Positions 35,012 to 46,989 of a stretch of DNA of 64,000 bases are shown here, piece after piece (position 1 is the stretch's first letter; the number at the start of each line of letters is the position of its first letter). The position numbers and the translations under genes were made by a program. The notes under the pieces are model-generated. The model saw only the letters and a program-made list of their open reading frames with translations, searched no databases and had not been told where the DNA came from. This DNA is from Fomitopsis serialis (lineage: Eukaryota; Basidiomycota; Agaricomycetes; Polyporales; Fomitopsidaceae), in contig NW_025954961.1 of assembly GCF_022376445.1 (NCBI RefSeq), positions 1,178,001-1,242,000 of the forward strand. The letters run 5' to 3'.

Positions 35012-38000
35012 ATGGTGCGTTTCTCGCCATCCCTTTCCAGCGATTTGGCTAAAGCCTCCTTCAGGGTGTTCCGGCGTTGTTTCGCTGGCTCAGTAAAAAG
35101 TACCCGAAGATCAGTGAGTCCATGCAGTTGGCTATGTCTCGCTCAGCGTGCTTACCCATGGTGAACAGTTCTACCTGTGGTTGAAGAAGACGAAGTGAAG
35201 GTTCCGGATGGCGACGGCAATGAGGTCGCTGTGCCCGTCGACATGTCCCGGCCGAACCCCAACGAGGTGGAGTTCGACAACCTCTACCTTGATATGAATG
35301 GAATCGTAAGTTCTCTCGCCCCTGCTGATGTCTCCGTATTCATGCTAGGTAGGTTCACCCGTGTACACATCCCGAGGGCAAGGTGAGTATATGCTGCGTC
35401 GCCTCAAACTGCGCATTGACGCCGTCACATCACAGCCTGCCCCCGAGACGGAGGAGGAAATGATGCTAGAGGTATTCAAGTACACTGAACGAGTGGTCAA
35501 CATGGTCCGTCCGCGCAAACTGCTCTTCATGGCTATCGACGGTGTTGCGCCGCGAGCGAAGATGAATCAGCAAAGGTCTCGCCGTTTCCGGTCTGCTCAG
35601 GAGGCAAAGGAGAAAGAGGAGGCCCGAAAGGAGTCAGTTGCCATGTGGGAAGGTATGAAGGTTGACCGATGCTTGACGGCCATGCTGAACTCACACTCTG
35701 CTAGCCATGGGTAAGACACTTAGCGAGGAAGAAAAGAACAAGAAGTCGTGGGACTCGAACGCCATTACTCCGGGCACTCCATTCATGGACCTACTCGCCA
35801 ATGCTCTGCGTTACTGGGTAGTGCAGAAAATGAACACTGACCCGGGTTGGAAAGAGGTGATGTTCTCGCTCGTTGCGACCTGAAAACCCAACTGATGTTT
35901 TGTGCAGGTGCAAGTTATTATTTCTGATGCCGGTGTACCCGGCGAAGGCGAACACAAGATCATGGACTTCATACGCCGTCAACGGTCAAACCCTGGTCAT
36001 GACCCGAATACTCGACACGTAATTTACGGACTGGTAGGCGTCTACTACGACTGCACCATCTGCAGATGCTCACCACCAGCTTTAGGACGCGGATCTGATC
36101 ATGCTTTCCTTAGCCACTCACGAGCCACATTTTAGGGTGTTGCGAGAAGATGTGTTCTCTCAATCTGGGAGTGCGACTGCTTGCCGGATCTGTGGCCAAG
36201 AAGGGCATTACGCCGCTCAATGTACGGGTACCAAGGCAGAGGTGGAAAAGAAACCTGTCGAGAAGAAGCCATTCATCTTCCTCGACGTCGCCATTCTGCG
36301 CGAGTATCTGGAAGCAGAGCTTCGCGTGTCGAACGCACCCTTTCCGTTCAACTTAGAACAGGCCATTGATGATTGGGTCTTCCTCATCTTCTTTGTCGGG
36401 AATGATTTCCTGCCTCATTTGCCATCACTTGAGATCAGGGAAGGTGCGATCGATACACTGCTCAAAATCTGGAGAGAAGAGCTCCCGCGAATGGGCGGTT
36501 ATCTGACCAATCATGGTCAAGTCGAGCTATCGAGAGCAGAGATTATCCTCGAAGGTCTCGCTAAGAGAGAAGATGACATCTTCCGGCGGCGACGTGAATG
36601 TATGTGCTTGTACCTCATAGACTTACACGTGTTCACTGACTCGCCAACTTTAGCTGAGGAACGTCAGGACCAGAATGCCAAACGTCGTAAAATCGAAAAG
36701 GACATGGTTCTCAACGGCACCGGGCCGTCGGCTTCGTTGAATCTCACCGCCACACCTACCGCACCTGCTGCGCCTTCCACTCCCATGCACCATCCGCTCC
36801 CTCCTAAACCCACAAACTCAGACAGCATTGGCTTGGGCGGGCCAAAGACCTCGGAGTCTGCTTTGCATGCCCCCACAGCCGCCCAAGCGTTGGCCGGCTC
36901 GAATCGTGATGTCGTCGCGAATAGACGTGCTATTCGCATGGCCAACATGAGTGCTGCTGAGATGCTGAAGGCTGAACTTGCCGGCCTGCAGCCGCTGAAA
37001 CCCAAGTCGACGAAGTCGACAACTACTCCTGCTGCCATCACGAAACCTGATACTGCCACGCGCGCCACTTCTGTCTCTGTCCCTGCCGCTGCGCCTGCGT
37101 CCCTGCCCACCCAGCCTGAGGTGAAGGTTGACGAGGAGGACGTTCCTGGTCTGGGCGCGTCTGCTAGCCCGGAATTCGAGCTCGATCCTGCCACTGTCCC
37201 GAATAGCGAGACGCTCGCGCAAAGTGATGAGATGGATGCTGACGGCATCCCAGACTCATCTGTCCAGTCGGAGGAGTTCGCCATGTCAGTTGATGATGAT
37301 GGCCCTCGAGGTACCAAACGTAGTATTGATGAGGCGGAGGCGGACGAAGAGCCTGAGGGGCTTGGAGATGACGATGACGAAGACGAGGCACCGGCTTCCA
37401 CGTCCTTGACTCTGAAGGTCAACCCTGATGGGACAGTAGAACAGGAGGATGTTGTAAAGTGAGTTTGTCAACGGCACCCGTCCGGTCATGCCCTCATCTT
37501 CTATTGCAGACTCTGGGAACCTGGCTATAAGGAACGGTACTACCGCCAGAAGTTCGGCGTCGAGCATAACGATGCCAAGTTTAAGAAAGAGTAAGGCTGC
37601 ACTTCTTGACGTTCAAGTGGTGATCTCACCGCCCCACTAGCATCACGACTCGGTACATGGAAGGGCTAGCCTGGGTCCTGCAGTACTACTACCAAGGGGT
37701 GCGTTGTCGTGGCAAGCTACTCTGACTGGTACTGACCTTGGATCTTCATGTATAGACGCCCTCCTGGACATGGTATTACCCTTACCATTTCGCGCCCTTC
37801 GCAGCCGATTTCGAGGATATCAGAACTATGAATATGGACTTCAACCTCGGTCAGCCGTTCAAGCCCTTCGAGCAGTTGATGGGTGTTTTCCCTGCCGCTA
37901 GGTGAGTATTTACTGTCTCGTGGGTCATCCTGCCTCTGACAGGAGCCGACAGTCGACAGCACATCCCTGAGGCGTTCCAGCACCTCATGACAGAGGAGAC

Positions 38001-39232
38001 ATCGCCCATCATTGATTTCTACCCTCCCAGCTTCCAGGTCGATATGAACGGCAAGAGGATGCTCTGGCAGGGCGTTGCACTGCTTCCCTTCATTGATGAG
38101 AAGCGTTTGCTCGACGCCATGGCTGACCACTATTCTAAGATCACCGACGATGAGAAGCGCCGCAACCGATGGGGAAATGATGTCCTCTTCGTGTTCGAGG
38201 AGCACCCATTGTATACATCACTCGAGGCATTGTACGGCAAACGCAACAAAGACGAGGTCAGTCTCATGATATCTATGTATTGGCTCATATTAATGCAGAT
38301 CCACTTACAGCCCATGCCGATCAATGTCGACGCGAGCAAGGGAATCAGCGGCAGTTTACTCCCGAATCCCGACTGCATCCCGGGATCGCATTATTACAGC
38401 CCCTTCGCCACCGTAGACTTGCCCGACATCAAGGGCGACCGATCGCTCTCTGCTGTCTACTTGTTCCCTAAACAGTTAACGCCGCATCGTTCTGTTTTGC
38501 TTCCTGGTGTCCGTCGGCCACGACCTATCCTTACAGAAGAGACCGGGAATCCGCGAAACGGGGCGGCCGCGGTCGCGGACGGGGCGGATATGATAACCGT
38601 GCTACTCTGCGTGGGGCATCCTATGGTTCCAATGGCCGTGGCCGTGACTATGGTGGACGCAACGACTACCGCGACGGGTCTTCGTATCGCCAACAATCGC
38701 ACCAAGGCAACTGGTCAAATGGCCCGTCATCGTATCCTCCTGTTCAGTCATACTCGAACATGTCGTACAACTCTCGCACAACTCTCGCGGGACAACTCTC
38801 GCGGGGACAACTCTCGCGGGGATTCTATCAATGGCTACGGGGCCCCCCGAGGCAGAGGTGGGTCTAGGGGCCGTGGCGGGTACGAATCGGGTAATTCGTA
38901 TGGGGGATCCTACGGCAACGGTGGAGGCTACGGAGCAGCGAACAGCCGAGGCGGCGGTTTTGGAGGCGGCGGCGGTTTCGGTGGTGGTAGAGGAGGATAC
39001 GGAGGGTACGGGGGAGGCGGTGGCGGCGGTGGTGGAGGATATGGCGGTTATGGCGGCGGCGGCGGTTCTCCTGCTCAGAGCGGCTACGCCAGAGGAGGCT
39101 ATGGGCTATGGCGGTGGCGGCGGTGGCTACGGAGGTGCACCGCAGAATGGGTATGATTCATACGGCGGCGGCGGCGGTTACAACGCCCGTGGAAACGGGT
39201 ACAACTCGCGCGGGAGGGGAAGAGGATACTGA
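35012..39232 (+). CDS. RAT1: 5'-3' exoribonuclease 2
   Basis: Nuclear 5'-3' RNA exonuclease for rRNA maturation and RNA polymerase II termination. Exon 1 is just the ATG (35012-35014); intron 35015-35064; exon 2 then reads [16 protein letters not shown], the invariant XRN N-terminus. Further introns are 35114-35168, 35306-35352 and 35383-35435. Acidic catalytic segments follow: [54 protein letters not shown] and [21 protein letters not shown] zinc knuckle ([14 protein letters not shown]), also present in XRN2, lies between the last two. A long Ser/Pro/acidic insert (about 36660-37460) precedes the C-terminal XRN domain ([33 protein letters not shown]). The tail is an RGG/Gly-rich repeat in which frame changes near 38543, 38770 and 39105 are needed. 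Confidence 0.95.
38763..38823 (+). repeat. Short tandem repeat in the RAT1 tail
   Basis: Four tandem copies of a unit around ACAACTCTCGC(GGGG), coding for an NSRGD-like repeat. The unit spacing varies, which together with indels explains the frame switch here. Confidence 0.7.
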
Positions 39233-39510
39233 GCTATTGAGCTCAGCTTCATCGCTGGCGCATGTCTATTATTAACCTATTGACGGCGGAGGATGCACGC
39301 AGTATATGGGACTTCCGTGTAACATACATGACATTGTTATTGTGTAGCGTTCGATATATACATGTCATCATTCTGGTAGCCTCAGGCGGAGAGCGAGAGC
39401 AGTGAGACAGCTTGAGACCTGAATACATACATAGCAGCTGCACGATACACATGGCAAACCAATCGCTTCACTATGACGGATACAACATGACACCTTCCCT
39501 CCATGGAAAC

Positions 39511-41817
39511 CTACATTTGCGGACCCAGACCACCCTCTCGTGGGGAAGTGCAGGTGAGATACAGGGAGTACTTCCTCTCGAGCTCCCGCAGCTTGGCACG
39601 TCTCTTCTTCTCCCTCTTCCTCATTTTCTTCTCGGCCTTCCGCTCGCGCCTGAGCGTCTCGCCTCGCGGAGCTCTGCCATCTGGCTATCGACCTGACGGC
39701 CGTAAACGCCTCCATACGCGTTCCCATACCTGTACCTGTCGTCACGATCGTCTTCGGACGAATCGTCGTCGTCGTCGTCAGATGAGTCGAGTTCGTCAGA
39801 GTCGGGGTCGTAGGTATCGAAGCCGGGAAGGTGGAGGTCGACGGTGCCGACGCCGCGCCCGGAGCGCCGCTCACGGCCCTTGTAGAGCACGACTTCGACG
39901 CCGCGACGCCCGAAGAACGAGGCGTTCCAGAGGTCGATGAGGTCTGCGGTCAGGGTGCCCCTCTTCGGCGGCCGACCGTCTGACGAGTATTCGGGCACCG
40001 GCAGGCGTCCCGACCAAGCCATGGCGAGATCCTAGACTCATGTCAGCTATCGCTCGCGCTATGGAAAGGCAGAGCAGTCTCACATTCATGAAGCGAATCC
40101 AATCCTCGTGGTAGACGTCGTGCGGGACCAACACCAAGGGCATGCGGGGTATCACCTCCAGAAATCATCCATCTCCTGGATCTTCATCATCTCGAAGTGG
40201 GTATACGGCTGCGCCAGGTTGGGGGGACGCGAGAAGCCCTCCGGCGCGGAGAGCATCTGCTGCGCCTGCTCGCCAGGCATCAGCGGCATCCTGGGGGACG
40301 CGGGCCCGCCGTACCCTCCAGGCTGCGAACCGTACCCTCCCGGCTGCGCGCCGTAGCCAGGGGTGCTGTACGCGGACGTGTTCATGCCGGGGTAGCTCGA
40401 GGTAGGCGGGGCGGCGCCGTAACCAGGGGCGGGGCTAGGGGCGCGGGAGCCTCCCCGGCGCATGGGCTGGCCTTCCATGACGTGGCCTCGAGGGTAGACG
40501 TCCATGCCGGGCCGCGGGGAGGCGGTGCGCTGCATGCCAGGCTGGTAGGGCGACACGGGGCGCGCCATCGGCATCGGGTTCTGGTACGGGGACACGGGGC
40601 GCGCCATCGGGTTCTGATATGGGGACACGGGGCGAGGGATGGCTCCTGGCAGGTACGGGGACACGGGGCGAGGCAGCGGGCCTGCCTGGTAAGGAGACAC
40701 GGGGCGCGCGATGGGTATAGCCTCGCCAGGGCGAGGCGAAGGAGGAGGGTAGGTCGACGACCTGCCGTACTGCGCAGCGTATCCAGGTTGCCCGTACGTG
40801 GCGGCTGGGCTGCCGCCGTACCCGGCGGGCGCAGGAGAAGGATACGCGCCAGGCGGCGAAGGGTACGCAGGACCGCCCGGGGCCGCTTGGTATCCCGAGG
40901 GCGGGCGGTCCCCGCCATAGAACGAGCCGCGGCGGGAGCGCGTGCCGACGCCGTTCCTGCGGTCCCCTTCGTACTCGCGCTCGCGCTCGCGCGCACGGTC
41001 GAGCTCGAGGTCCTGGAAGCGGCGCTCCAGATCGGCGGTGGCGCCGTATGCGGGGGCGGGGTAGGCACCGCCGTAGCCCCCGTTGAGGCTGGGACGGCGG
41101 CTGCGGCTGCGCTCACGCTCGACGCGGCCGTCCTTTTCGCGCGCACGCCGGAGGTCGCGGTCTTCGCGCCCCCGCTCGCGTTCGCGCCGGTCTTCCTTCT
41201 TGCGCCTCCTCTCTTCCTCGCGTTGCCTGTGAGATGATGTCAGCGCAAGCGTGCAGGCGATAGTAGGGAGACATTGACCAATCCCTCATGGCACCGCCGT
41301 CAGGCTGGATCTGTCCGCGATTGAAGGACGCCATGAACTCCTGCGATGGCAGACGTCCACGAGATGAGTACGTTAGTGTTGAGGATCGCAAAGTAGACAA
41401 CGCACCGCATTAGCGGGGACTGCCCCGGTAGGCACTACCTGCGTAGCTTCCGCCGGTACCCATTGGATGCCACTGACGACGCCTTGCGGTGTTTGATAGC
41501 TGCAGCAAACGACGTTGAGAGTGCTATACGACTACGAGGGCTCTGTACGGGAACACACCTTGCTGCGACGGCTCTAGTGTGCGAAGCGGAAGAGGATCGC
41601 GATCAGCGATCGTGCAGACAGACGATCGCAGGCGGGACAAGACTCACTTGAAGGGGTGGTAGACGACCTGGCCGTTCGCACCCACCGTCGTCGTGTACGT
41701 GATGGAGCCAGGCTGGATCGTCGCCGCGGGCTGTGGGCTGCCGGGCACCTGGAACGGCGTGCCCGGCTGCATGAGAGGCGACGACGCCCCGGGGAAGGGC
41801 ACGGTGGTGTAGGACAT
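39511..41817 (-). CDS. Proline-rich SPY-repeat protein with a conserved C-terminal block, unknown function
   Basis: No named family recognised. The start at 41817 gives MSYTTVPFPGASSPLMQPGT and a first exon ending ...VGANGQVVYHPFK. Later exons: GVVSGIQWVPAEATQVVPTG, FMASFNRGQIQPDGGAMRDW, a charged coiled stretch (EEERRRKKEDRRERERGRED), LERRFQDLELDRARERE, then Gly/Pro/Tyr-rich sequence holding five ARPVSPYQ or PRPVSPY repeats (about 40570-40730). The C-terminal block looks folded: LVLVPHDVYHEDWIRFMNDL, AMAWSGRLPVPEY, TLTADLIDLWNASFFGRRGV, EVVLYKGRERRSGRGVGTVD, followed by an acidic run and a basic Arg/Lys helix (RRERKAEKKMRKREKKRRAK) ending near 39511. Frame changes occur near 39665, 40730 and 41000. 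Confidence 0.65.
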
Positions 41818-42236
41818 GCTCGCTGCTCACGAACGACGGGGCGCTCGACCTGCTCGCTGCTCTGAGGGGATGTCTGGTCCAGCAGACGGGGGATCGATGT
41901 GGGCGAGAGGTGATGTTGGGCGATGGCTATCTACGCCCGCAGTGCTATATTCTCAGATGGTGGTACACGTTCCCGGCGCCATCATCTCGCTGCATCGTGT
42001 ACGGCAAGATCCCGCTGCCCCGGACTCGACAGATATCCCCTGGCGTGCCGCTCGCGCTGCGTCAGGCCACACAATGCATGCTATAGCCGAGGGGTACGCG
42101 AGTGCTACCGCGGAACGCAGCCGCTACATGTGTCCGTAGAAGAAGTGCGGGAAATGACGAAAGGAGCGGAGGGAATGCAACGAGGACGGCAGAAGCCAAT
42201 AAGACAATGCTGAATGGAGTGTAACCGAACAAGACC
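41818..42236. other. Intergenic
   Basis: 419 bases: promoter of the proline-rich gene and 3' flank of SEC22. No other feature seen. Confidence 0.45.
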
Positions 42237-43124
42237 TCATGAGAATCTCCACCACAGCAGGATGATCAGAATGAAGACGATTGCGCCTATTGGCGCGTAC
42301 TGCCGCAGCATTGCCTGGATGTTGATGTTCCGCGCAGCTTTACGGTACTTTTCTGATTCGGACCGGAGAGAAGTTGAGAGATGTGACATTCCTGGGGAGC
42401 GGAATGCGTCACGACAGCGAACATGTAGGCCATGGGATCGCACATACTGTCTAGTGAGTCTCCTCTCCAGAGTAGCTCCTCCATGTTCTTGGTCATGATA
42501 CGTGTCACGTCCTGTAGGTCGTCGTTGAGCTTGTCTAGGTGGGAGCTACCTGCTGCGTTCGCTGTCCGGGTGTCTTGGTATAGCCGAGCTGTCTTCCCCA
42601 TGAAGGTATCTGAGGGAACAGCGTTGAATCCCACATATTGCACATCCGTACGACAATCCTCACCGAATCCTACAAACGCGTACGGTTTTCGGACTGTTTC
42701 TACCTTGGCCCCATATGACGTCGCAAACTCCTTCGACAGCTCATCGAGGTAGGAGAAGGCCAGCTTCCGAGGATACGACTTGTCGGCGATGACGAGGTAC
42801 ACCACGTTGTCAGCAATCAGGTAGCTAGCGCGACCGCGATTGTGAGACAGTTACGCTGAAGGAGGACAGCTCTGGACACGTACTGGAGCGTGTACTGGCC
42901 GCTCTCGATCGAACACCTGGGTTCAGCGTTGGGTGTTATCCGTCGGAAGATGAGTTTGGCTTGCTGCTTGTGCTCTTGAAGCGCACGTTCTGTCTGCGGA
43001 GCAGTCGATTCCAGAACTGACCGAGGCGTTAATGACGGGCAGGGAGGCTCACCTGCTCGTCGTCCACGCTTGCAGCCAGTGGGAGCGCGTCCGACGCTCG
43101 TACAATGAGTGTCGACTTGACCAT
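42237..43124 (-). CDS. SEC22: Vesicle SNARE Sec22
   Basis: R-SNARE of ER-Golgi transport. Exon 1 from ATG 43124 reads MVKSTLIVRASDALPLAASV and continues through the longin domain (KLIFRRITPNAEPRCSIESG, VYLVIADKSYPRKLAFSYLD, ELSKEFATSYG, RKPYAFVGF), then the SNARE helix HLDKLNDDLQDVTRIMTKNM, EELLWRGDSLDRMSHLSTSL with the zero-layer arginine (WRGDSL), and a C-terminal anchor APIGAIVFILIILLWW followed by RFS. An intron at 42392-42447 lies inside the SNARE motif; without it the frame appears to break, but splicing restores it exactly. Confidence 0.95.
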
Positions 43125-43408
43125 GTCTTATAGTGGTGGTTCTCAGACTGGTCTAACGATGTTTGCTGAGGGTTGATGGTCGCGGGACGGCGTGCAGTGG
43201 CGATGGGGAGGAGGTCGTCCAGTGTCGATGGGCGCCTCTGGAGCCGGTACGTGTTACGGGCTAGACGCTCACGTGTGCAGAGACCCTAACCCCAGCTCGG
43301 GGATGGGCGGGTCCCGAGATGCAATGTCATGCATATTTAAGTGCGGAGGGCTTCTTGCCGGGGTCTGTTTCACAGCCGTCCTCTCCCCTCTTCGTCCCGC
43401 CCGTCATC

Positions 43409-44250
43409 ATGCCCTCCAACCTCTTCAACCTCAAGAAACAGGTCAGTCACATCCCCCTGCACAGCGATCGTCCTGACCACCGCCGCCGACATAGCTCACG
43501 TTCTATGGCGCCTACCACGCCAACCCGGTCAACATAACCATCCACGAAGTATGCGTCCCGGTCCTCCTCTGGTACGTCCGCCGCGTTGTTCTCCCACTTT
43601 GGTGATTTTGCTAACTCTCTCTTCGGCTATGCAGGACGTTTCAAGTGCTCGCGAGCGCCCTTCCAGTGCCCGACTCCTTCCCGTCCATCCACCTGACGTT
43701 CAACGAGTATCTCGCGTTCGATCTTAACTGGTCTGCTATCCACGCCGCGCTGTACATTGCGTACTACTTCCTCCTCGAGCCCACCGCCGCCGTACGTGCG
43801 CCACCGCTGCTCACTCTCACAGCCAGCTAACCCGTGTTTGACATCACAGGCGTTGTACGCCCCGCAGATGGCGCTCTCCGTCTTAACGGCGACTGCTTTC
43901 GCCCACACGCCCGACGCCCTCAAGTACGCCGCGCTCATGCACGTCGGCTCGTGGATCGCCCAGTTTGCGGGCCACTTTGGGCCGGAAGGTCGGGCGCCGG
44001 CGCTCCTTGACAACTTAATCGGAGGTGCGCGCACAGCCTACAACATCTCGCGCTTATTTGACTGACGAGGCCCCGTATCTGCTGCGCGTTCGAATTCACA
44101 GCTGTGGTGTTGGCCCCCTTCTTCGTCCATCTCGAGGTGTTGTTCGCACTCGGATACAGGCCCGAGCTTCACAACGAGCTCAAGAAAAGTATCGACTCGG
44201 AAATCGAGAAGGTCAAAAAAGCTGAGAAGGCCGCCGGCAAGGAGCAGTGA
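43409..44250 (+). CDS. MPO1: 2-hydroxy fatty acid dioxygenase Mpo1 (DUF962)
   Basis: ER membrane Fe(II) dioxygenase that shortens 2-hydroxy fatty acids (alpha-oxidation of phytosphingosine-derived chains). Exons 43409-43441, 43495-43571, 43635-43791, 43850-44024 and 44102-44250 join without error into 196 residues. It has the DUF962 signature: FYGAYHANPVNITIHEVCVP with the conserved His residues, NLFNLKKQ at the N-terminus, several hydrophobic helices (AIHAALYIAYYFLLEPTAA, ALSVLTATAFAHT), a second His motif in HVGSWIAQFAGHFGPEGRAP and a Lys/Glu tail (IEKVKKAEKAAGKEQ), which could serve ER retention. Confidence 0.93.
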
Positions 44251-44489
44251 CCTGCTGCCATCTGATGGCGGTATCAGCTTGGTTATGCAGAGTGGGCCCG
44301 ACCTCGTTTCAGCTTCGAAGACGGTGTTTCTTGCGCTTTGACGTAGTTTCTGACGACGTTGTACGAGCATGTACGTTTACGATATAAGTGTACTATTACA
44401 TTCGCATCCTCGACAGCCTTACATTGCGATTCATCTACATCCAAACAAGTTTCAGTCAGATAGCAAAACCGTCTGCTCGACAAGCCACC

Positions 44490-45787
44490 TCAAACAAGGC
44501 TCGCCGGGGGCGGGAGGACCGGCTCCCCGAGAGGCGTCACATAGGAGGAGCAGAGGCCTCCGTCGACCAAGAAGTCGGTTCCCTAGAATTGACAACACCT
44601 TCATCAGCATATGCAGGTTGAAGACACGGTCACAGACGTACGGTGACATAGCTGCTGTCGTCGCTCGCGAGGAAGAGCGCGCCCCGCGCGATTTCGATGG
44701 CCTCGCCGAAGCGACCCATCGGGAGGTGCACGAGACGGCGCTGCTTCTTCTCCTCGGTGTTGAGGAAGTCCATAAGGAGGGCTAGAGCAGGCATGGTGGC
44801 GATCAGTAACGTGAAGGCAAGGAGGCATCTAGGGCTTACGGGTCTTCAGCGGACCACTTGCGCGATAGATGACATTCAGTGCAGGATCCACGATACCTCA
44901 GGTGCGCACTTACGGGCAGATAGCGTTGACCCGGATGCCTTCTCTTGCGTGAACCATCGCGAGTTCCCGTGTCATGGCGAGCACAGCACCCTTTCGAAAC
45001 GCTTAGTCCCGCATACGGGGTTCTCTGATAAGGACTGTACCTTCGAAGCAGTGTCTGCGCACATCGCTCAGCTCACATCGCGCACGAGAAGAGACAGATA
45101 CGTACAGGCAAGCTGGGGCGTCGCTGCGCCCATCAGGGCGACGAAGCTCGCCGTGTTGATGATGCTCCCGCCGGTGTGGAGACCCTTGCTCTCGTCCGTG
45201 GGGTTGTTGCGCATGGCGAGGATCGCGTACTTGCACCCCCACCACACGCCCTTCACGTTGATGTTCATCGTCAGGTCCCATATGCGCTCCTCCGTGTTCA
45301 GCGCGTTGTCGTCCTCGGGGTGCATGATCCCCGCGTTGTTAAACTACACCAGACGTGAGCTGCAGCGCGATCGCGTGACCACACTCGGGCGCGCGCACCA
45401 TGATGTCGAGTCGGCCGAAGGCGCGGACGGTCTGGTCGACCATGTCCTTCACGCTCGCCTCGTTGCTCACGTCGGCCTTGATGGGGAGCGACCGGACGTT
45501 CGGGTAGCGCTCCCCGATCAGCTTGTGCGTCTTCTGCACGGCCTGCTCGTTCACGTCGACGAGCGCGACGTGGGCGCCTTCCTGCGCGAACAGCAGGGAG
45601 CACTCCAGGCCGATGCCGCTGCAAGACCATGCTGTCAGTCCCCTCCTGGGTGTATAGAGAAGACGGCGTACGATCCCGCGCCGGTGATGAGGGCGACCTG
45701 CAAAGTTCGAGGTGGCGGATCGCTTGAGTGAGCTGGTGTTATGCACTGTATGGGGTGACGCACCCTGTTCTGTAGACGACCAGGCAT
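44490..45787 (-). CDS. Short-chain dehydrogenase/reductase with microexons
   Basis: Classical NAD(P)-dependent SDR of about 282 residues. Nine exons (45787-45764, 45697-45672, 45618-45399, 45343-45106, 45054-45041, 44990-44914, 44854-44838, 44781-44642, 44582-44490) add to 849 bases with no frame error. Motifs: MPGRLQNRVALITGAGSGIG (Rossmann TGxxxGIG split by an intron), HVALVDVNEQ (an Asp in the cofactor pocket, favouring NAD), FNNAGIMHPEDD, GGSIINTASFVALMGAATPQ, catalytic YTASK, GIRVNAICPGPLKTPLL and VTGTDFLVDGG near the end, then YVTPLGEP. The YTASK exon is 14 bases and the PGPLKTP exon 17. Substrate is unknown. It sits next to the P450 group, which suggests but does not prove a shared pathway. 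Confidence 0.93.
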
Positions 45788-45848
45788 ACTGTATTGGCGA
45801 TGACGACTAAAATGAAAGGGTTGGTGAAAGACGTGCAATCGCCGCCCA

Positions 45849-46086
45849 CTACCGTTACCCGCTAGTCCGTGGATAAAGGTCTCGCGCCACACGCTTCAGC
45901 CACATCGCGTCTCGCGGCCGTCACCTTCACATAATGCCCAATACCTCGCTCAAAACGCGTCTTGTGGCCTTGGCGACCTCATAATCGGAATCTACGCATT
46001 GAAATCAGCCCGGCAAAGGTCTCAGAAACGCCACATTCACAGATACTCGCGCACAAGACCTCACGACCTGGGTCCGGACGAGTTGG
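45849..46086 (+). repeat. Inverted repeat, left arm
   Basis: Starts CTACCGTTACCCGCTAGTCC and contains CACACGCTTCAGCCACATCG, both found exactly on the opposite strand in the right arm. Later blocks (CGGAATCTACGC, CGCGCACAAGACCTCAC, GGTCCGGACGAGTTGG) match with scattered changes and indels. The arm overlaps the promoter of the dehydrogenase. Confidence 0.75.
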
Positions 46087-46411
46087 CCACTCGGCGAACA
46101 CCCGCAGGCAGCATGACCGGCGCACGGGTGCCAGACAACACATATCAGGAGGCTGGGGAGAGAGTGCTCAACGATTTATTGAGCCAGGGGGAAAGCTGGT
46201 TGTACAGTGAGTCTTCGATGCTAGTGTGCTGTCCTTCTGTACTCGCACGAGCAGTCCTGGGCGTACAGGCTACTCATTCACCACGTTATACATTGCAATA
46301 TACTATGTTCAGTCTAGATATATAAGGACCACTATTAATACAATCATACATCCAACTCCTGCTCCGTAGGAGGTCTAGTTAAACTGCAGCCAACACGACA
46401 CGACCATTATG

Positions 46412-46459
46412 TATATTTCTATGTGCATATCCTGCTATATTTCTATGTGCATATCCTGC
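46412..46459 (+). repeat. 24-base tandem duplication
   Basis: Two exact adjacent copies of a unit beginning TATATTTCTATGTGCATATC, in the AT-rich interior between the inverted-repeat arms. Confidence 0.9.
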
Positions 46460-46763
46460 ACCTGTCAACGAAATGTATTCTATGCTGTACGCAATGTTTC
46501 GTGAGTGTATCAACAATCTACCATCCCCACTGGTACCAACAAATTCACACCTGGAGCGAGACTTCATGATTAATGACGAACTGTATTGCATACTATGTAC
46601 AGTGCATAGTAGATGCATCCGGCGAGACACAGTGACACATACCGAGAATGTGAAATTCAATACACCATTACTGTTCAACTCTATCTGCCACACCCAACAT
46701 CATACACTCGCGCAACACAATACGACGAGTGCCCTCTTCATGCGCCACGTCGCGACTGTGAGC

Positions 46764-46989
46764 TTCAAGTTGTCCGGACTTCTGTGGTGTCTTGCACGCG
46801 AACAGGAGGCGATAGCACTCTGCTGACAACTTCTCCGAACTCATCTTGACGCATAGATTCCGAATATGTGGTCGTCGAGGCCGTAGGATGAGAACTGAGT
46901 GCATGATCGGGGTACAGCGAAAGCGATGACCGCGAGACGCGATGTGGCTGAAGCGTGTGGCGTATCCACGGACTAGCGGGTAACGGTAG
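46764..46989 (-). repeat. Inverted repeat, right arm
   Basis: Reverse complement of the left arm. The outer 60 bases are nearly identical except for a short insertion in the left arm; similarity then falls inward. No transposase frame is found between the arms. Confidence 0.75.

Noticed and set aside
42287..42447. Frameshift in SEC22
   Set aside because: A 56-base intron (42392-42447) in the SNARE helix restores the frame exactly.
44990..45060. Loss of the catalytic Tyr in the dehydrogenase
   Set aside because: It appeared missing until the 14-base exon encoding YTASK was found between two 50-base introns.
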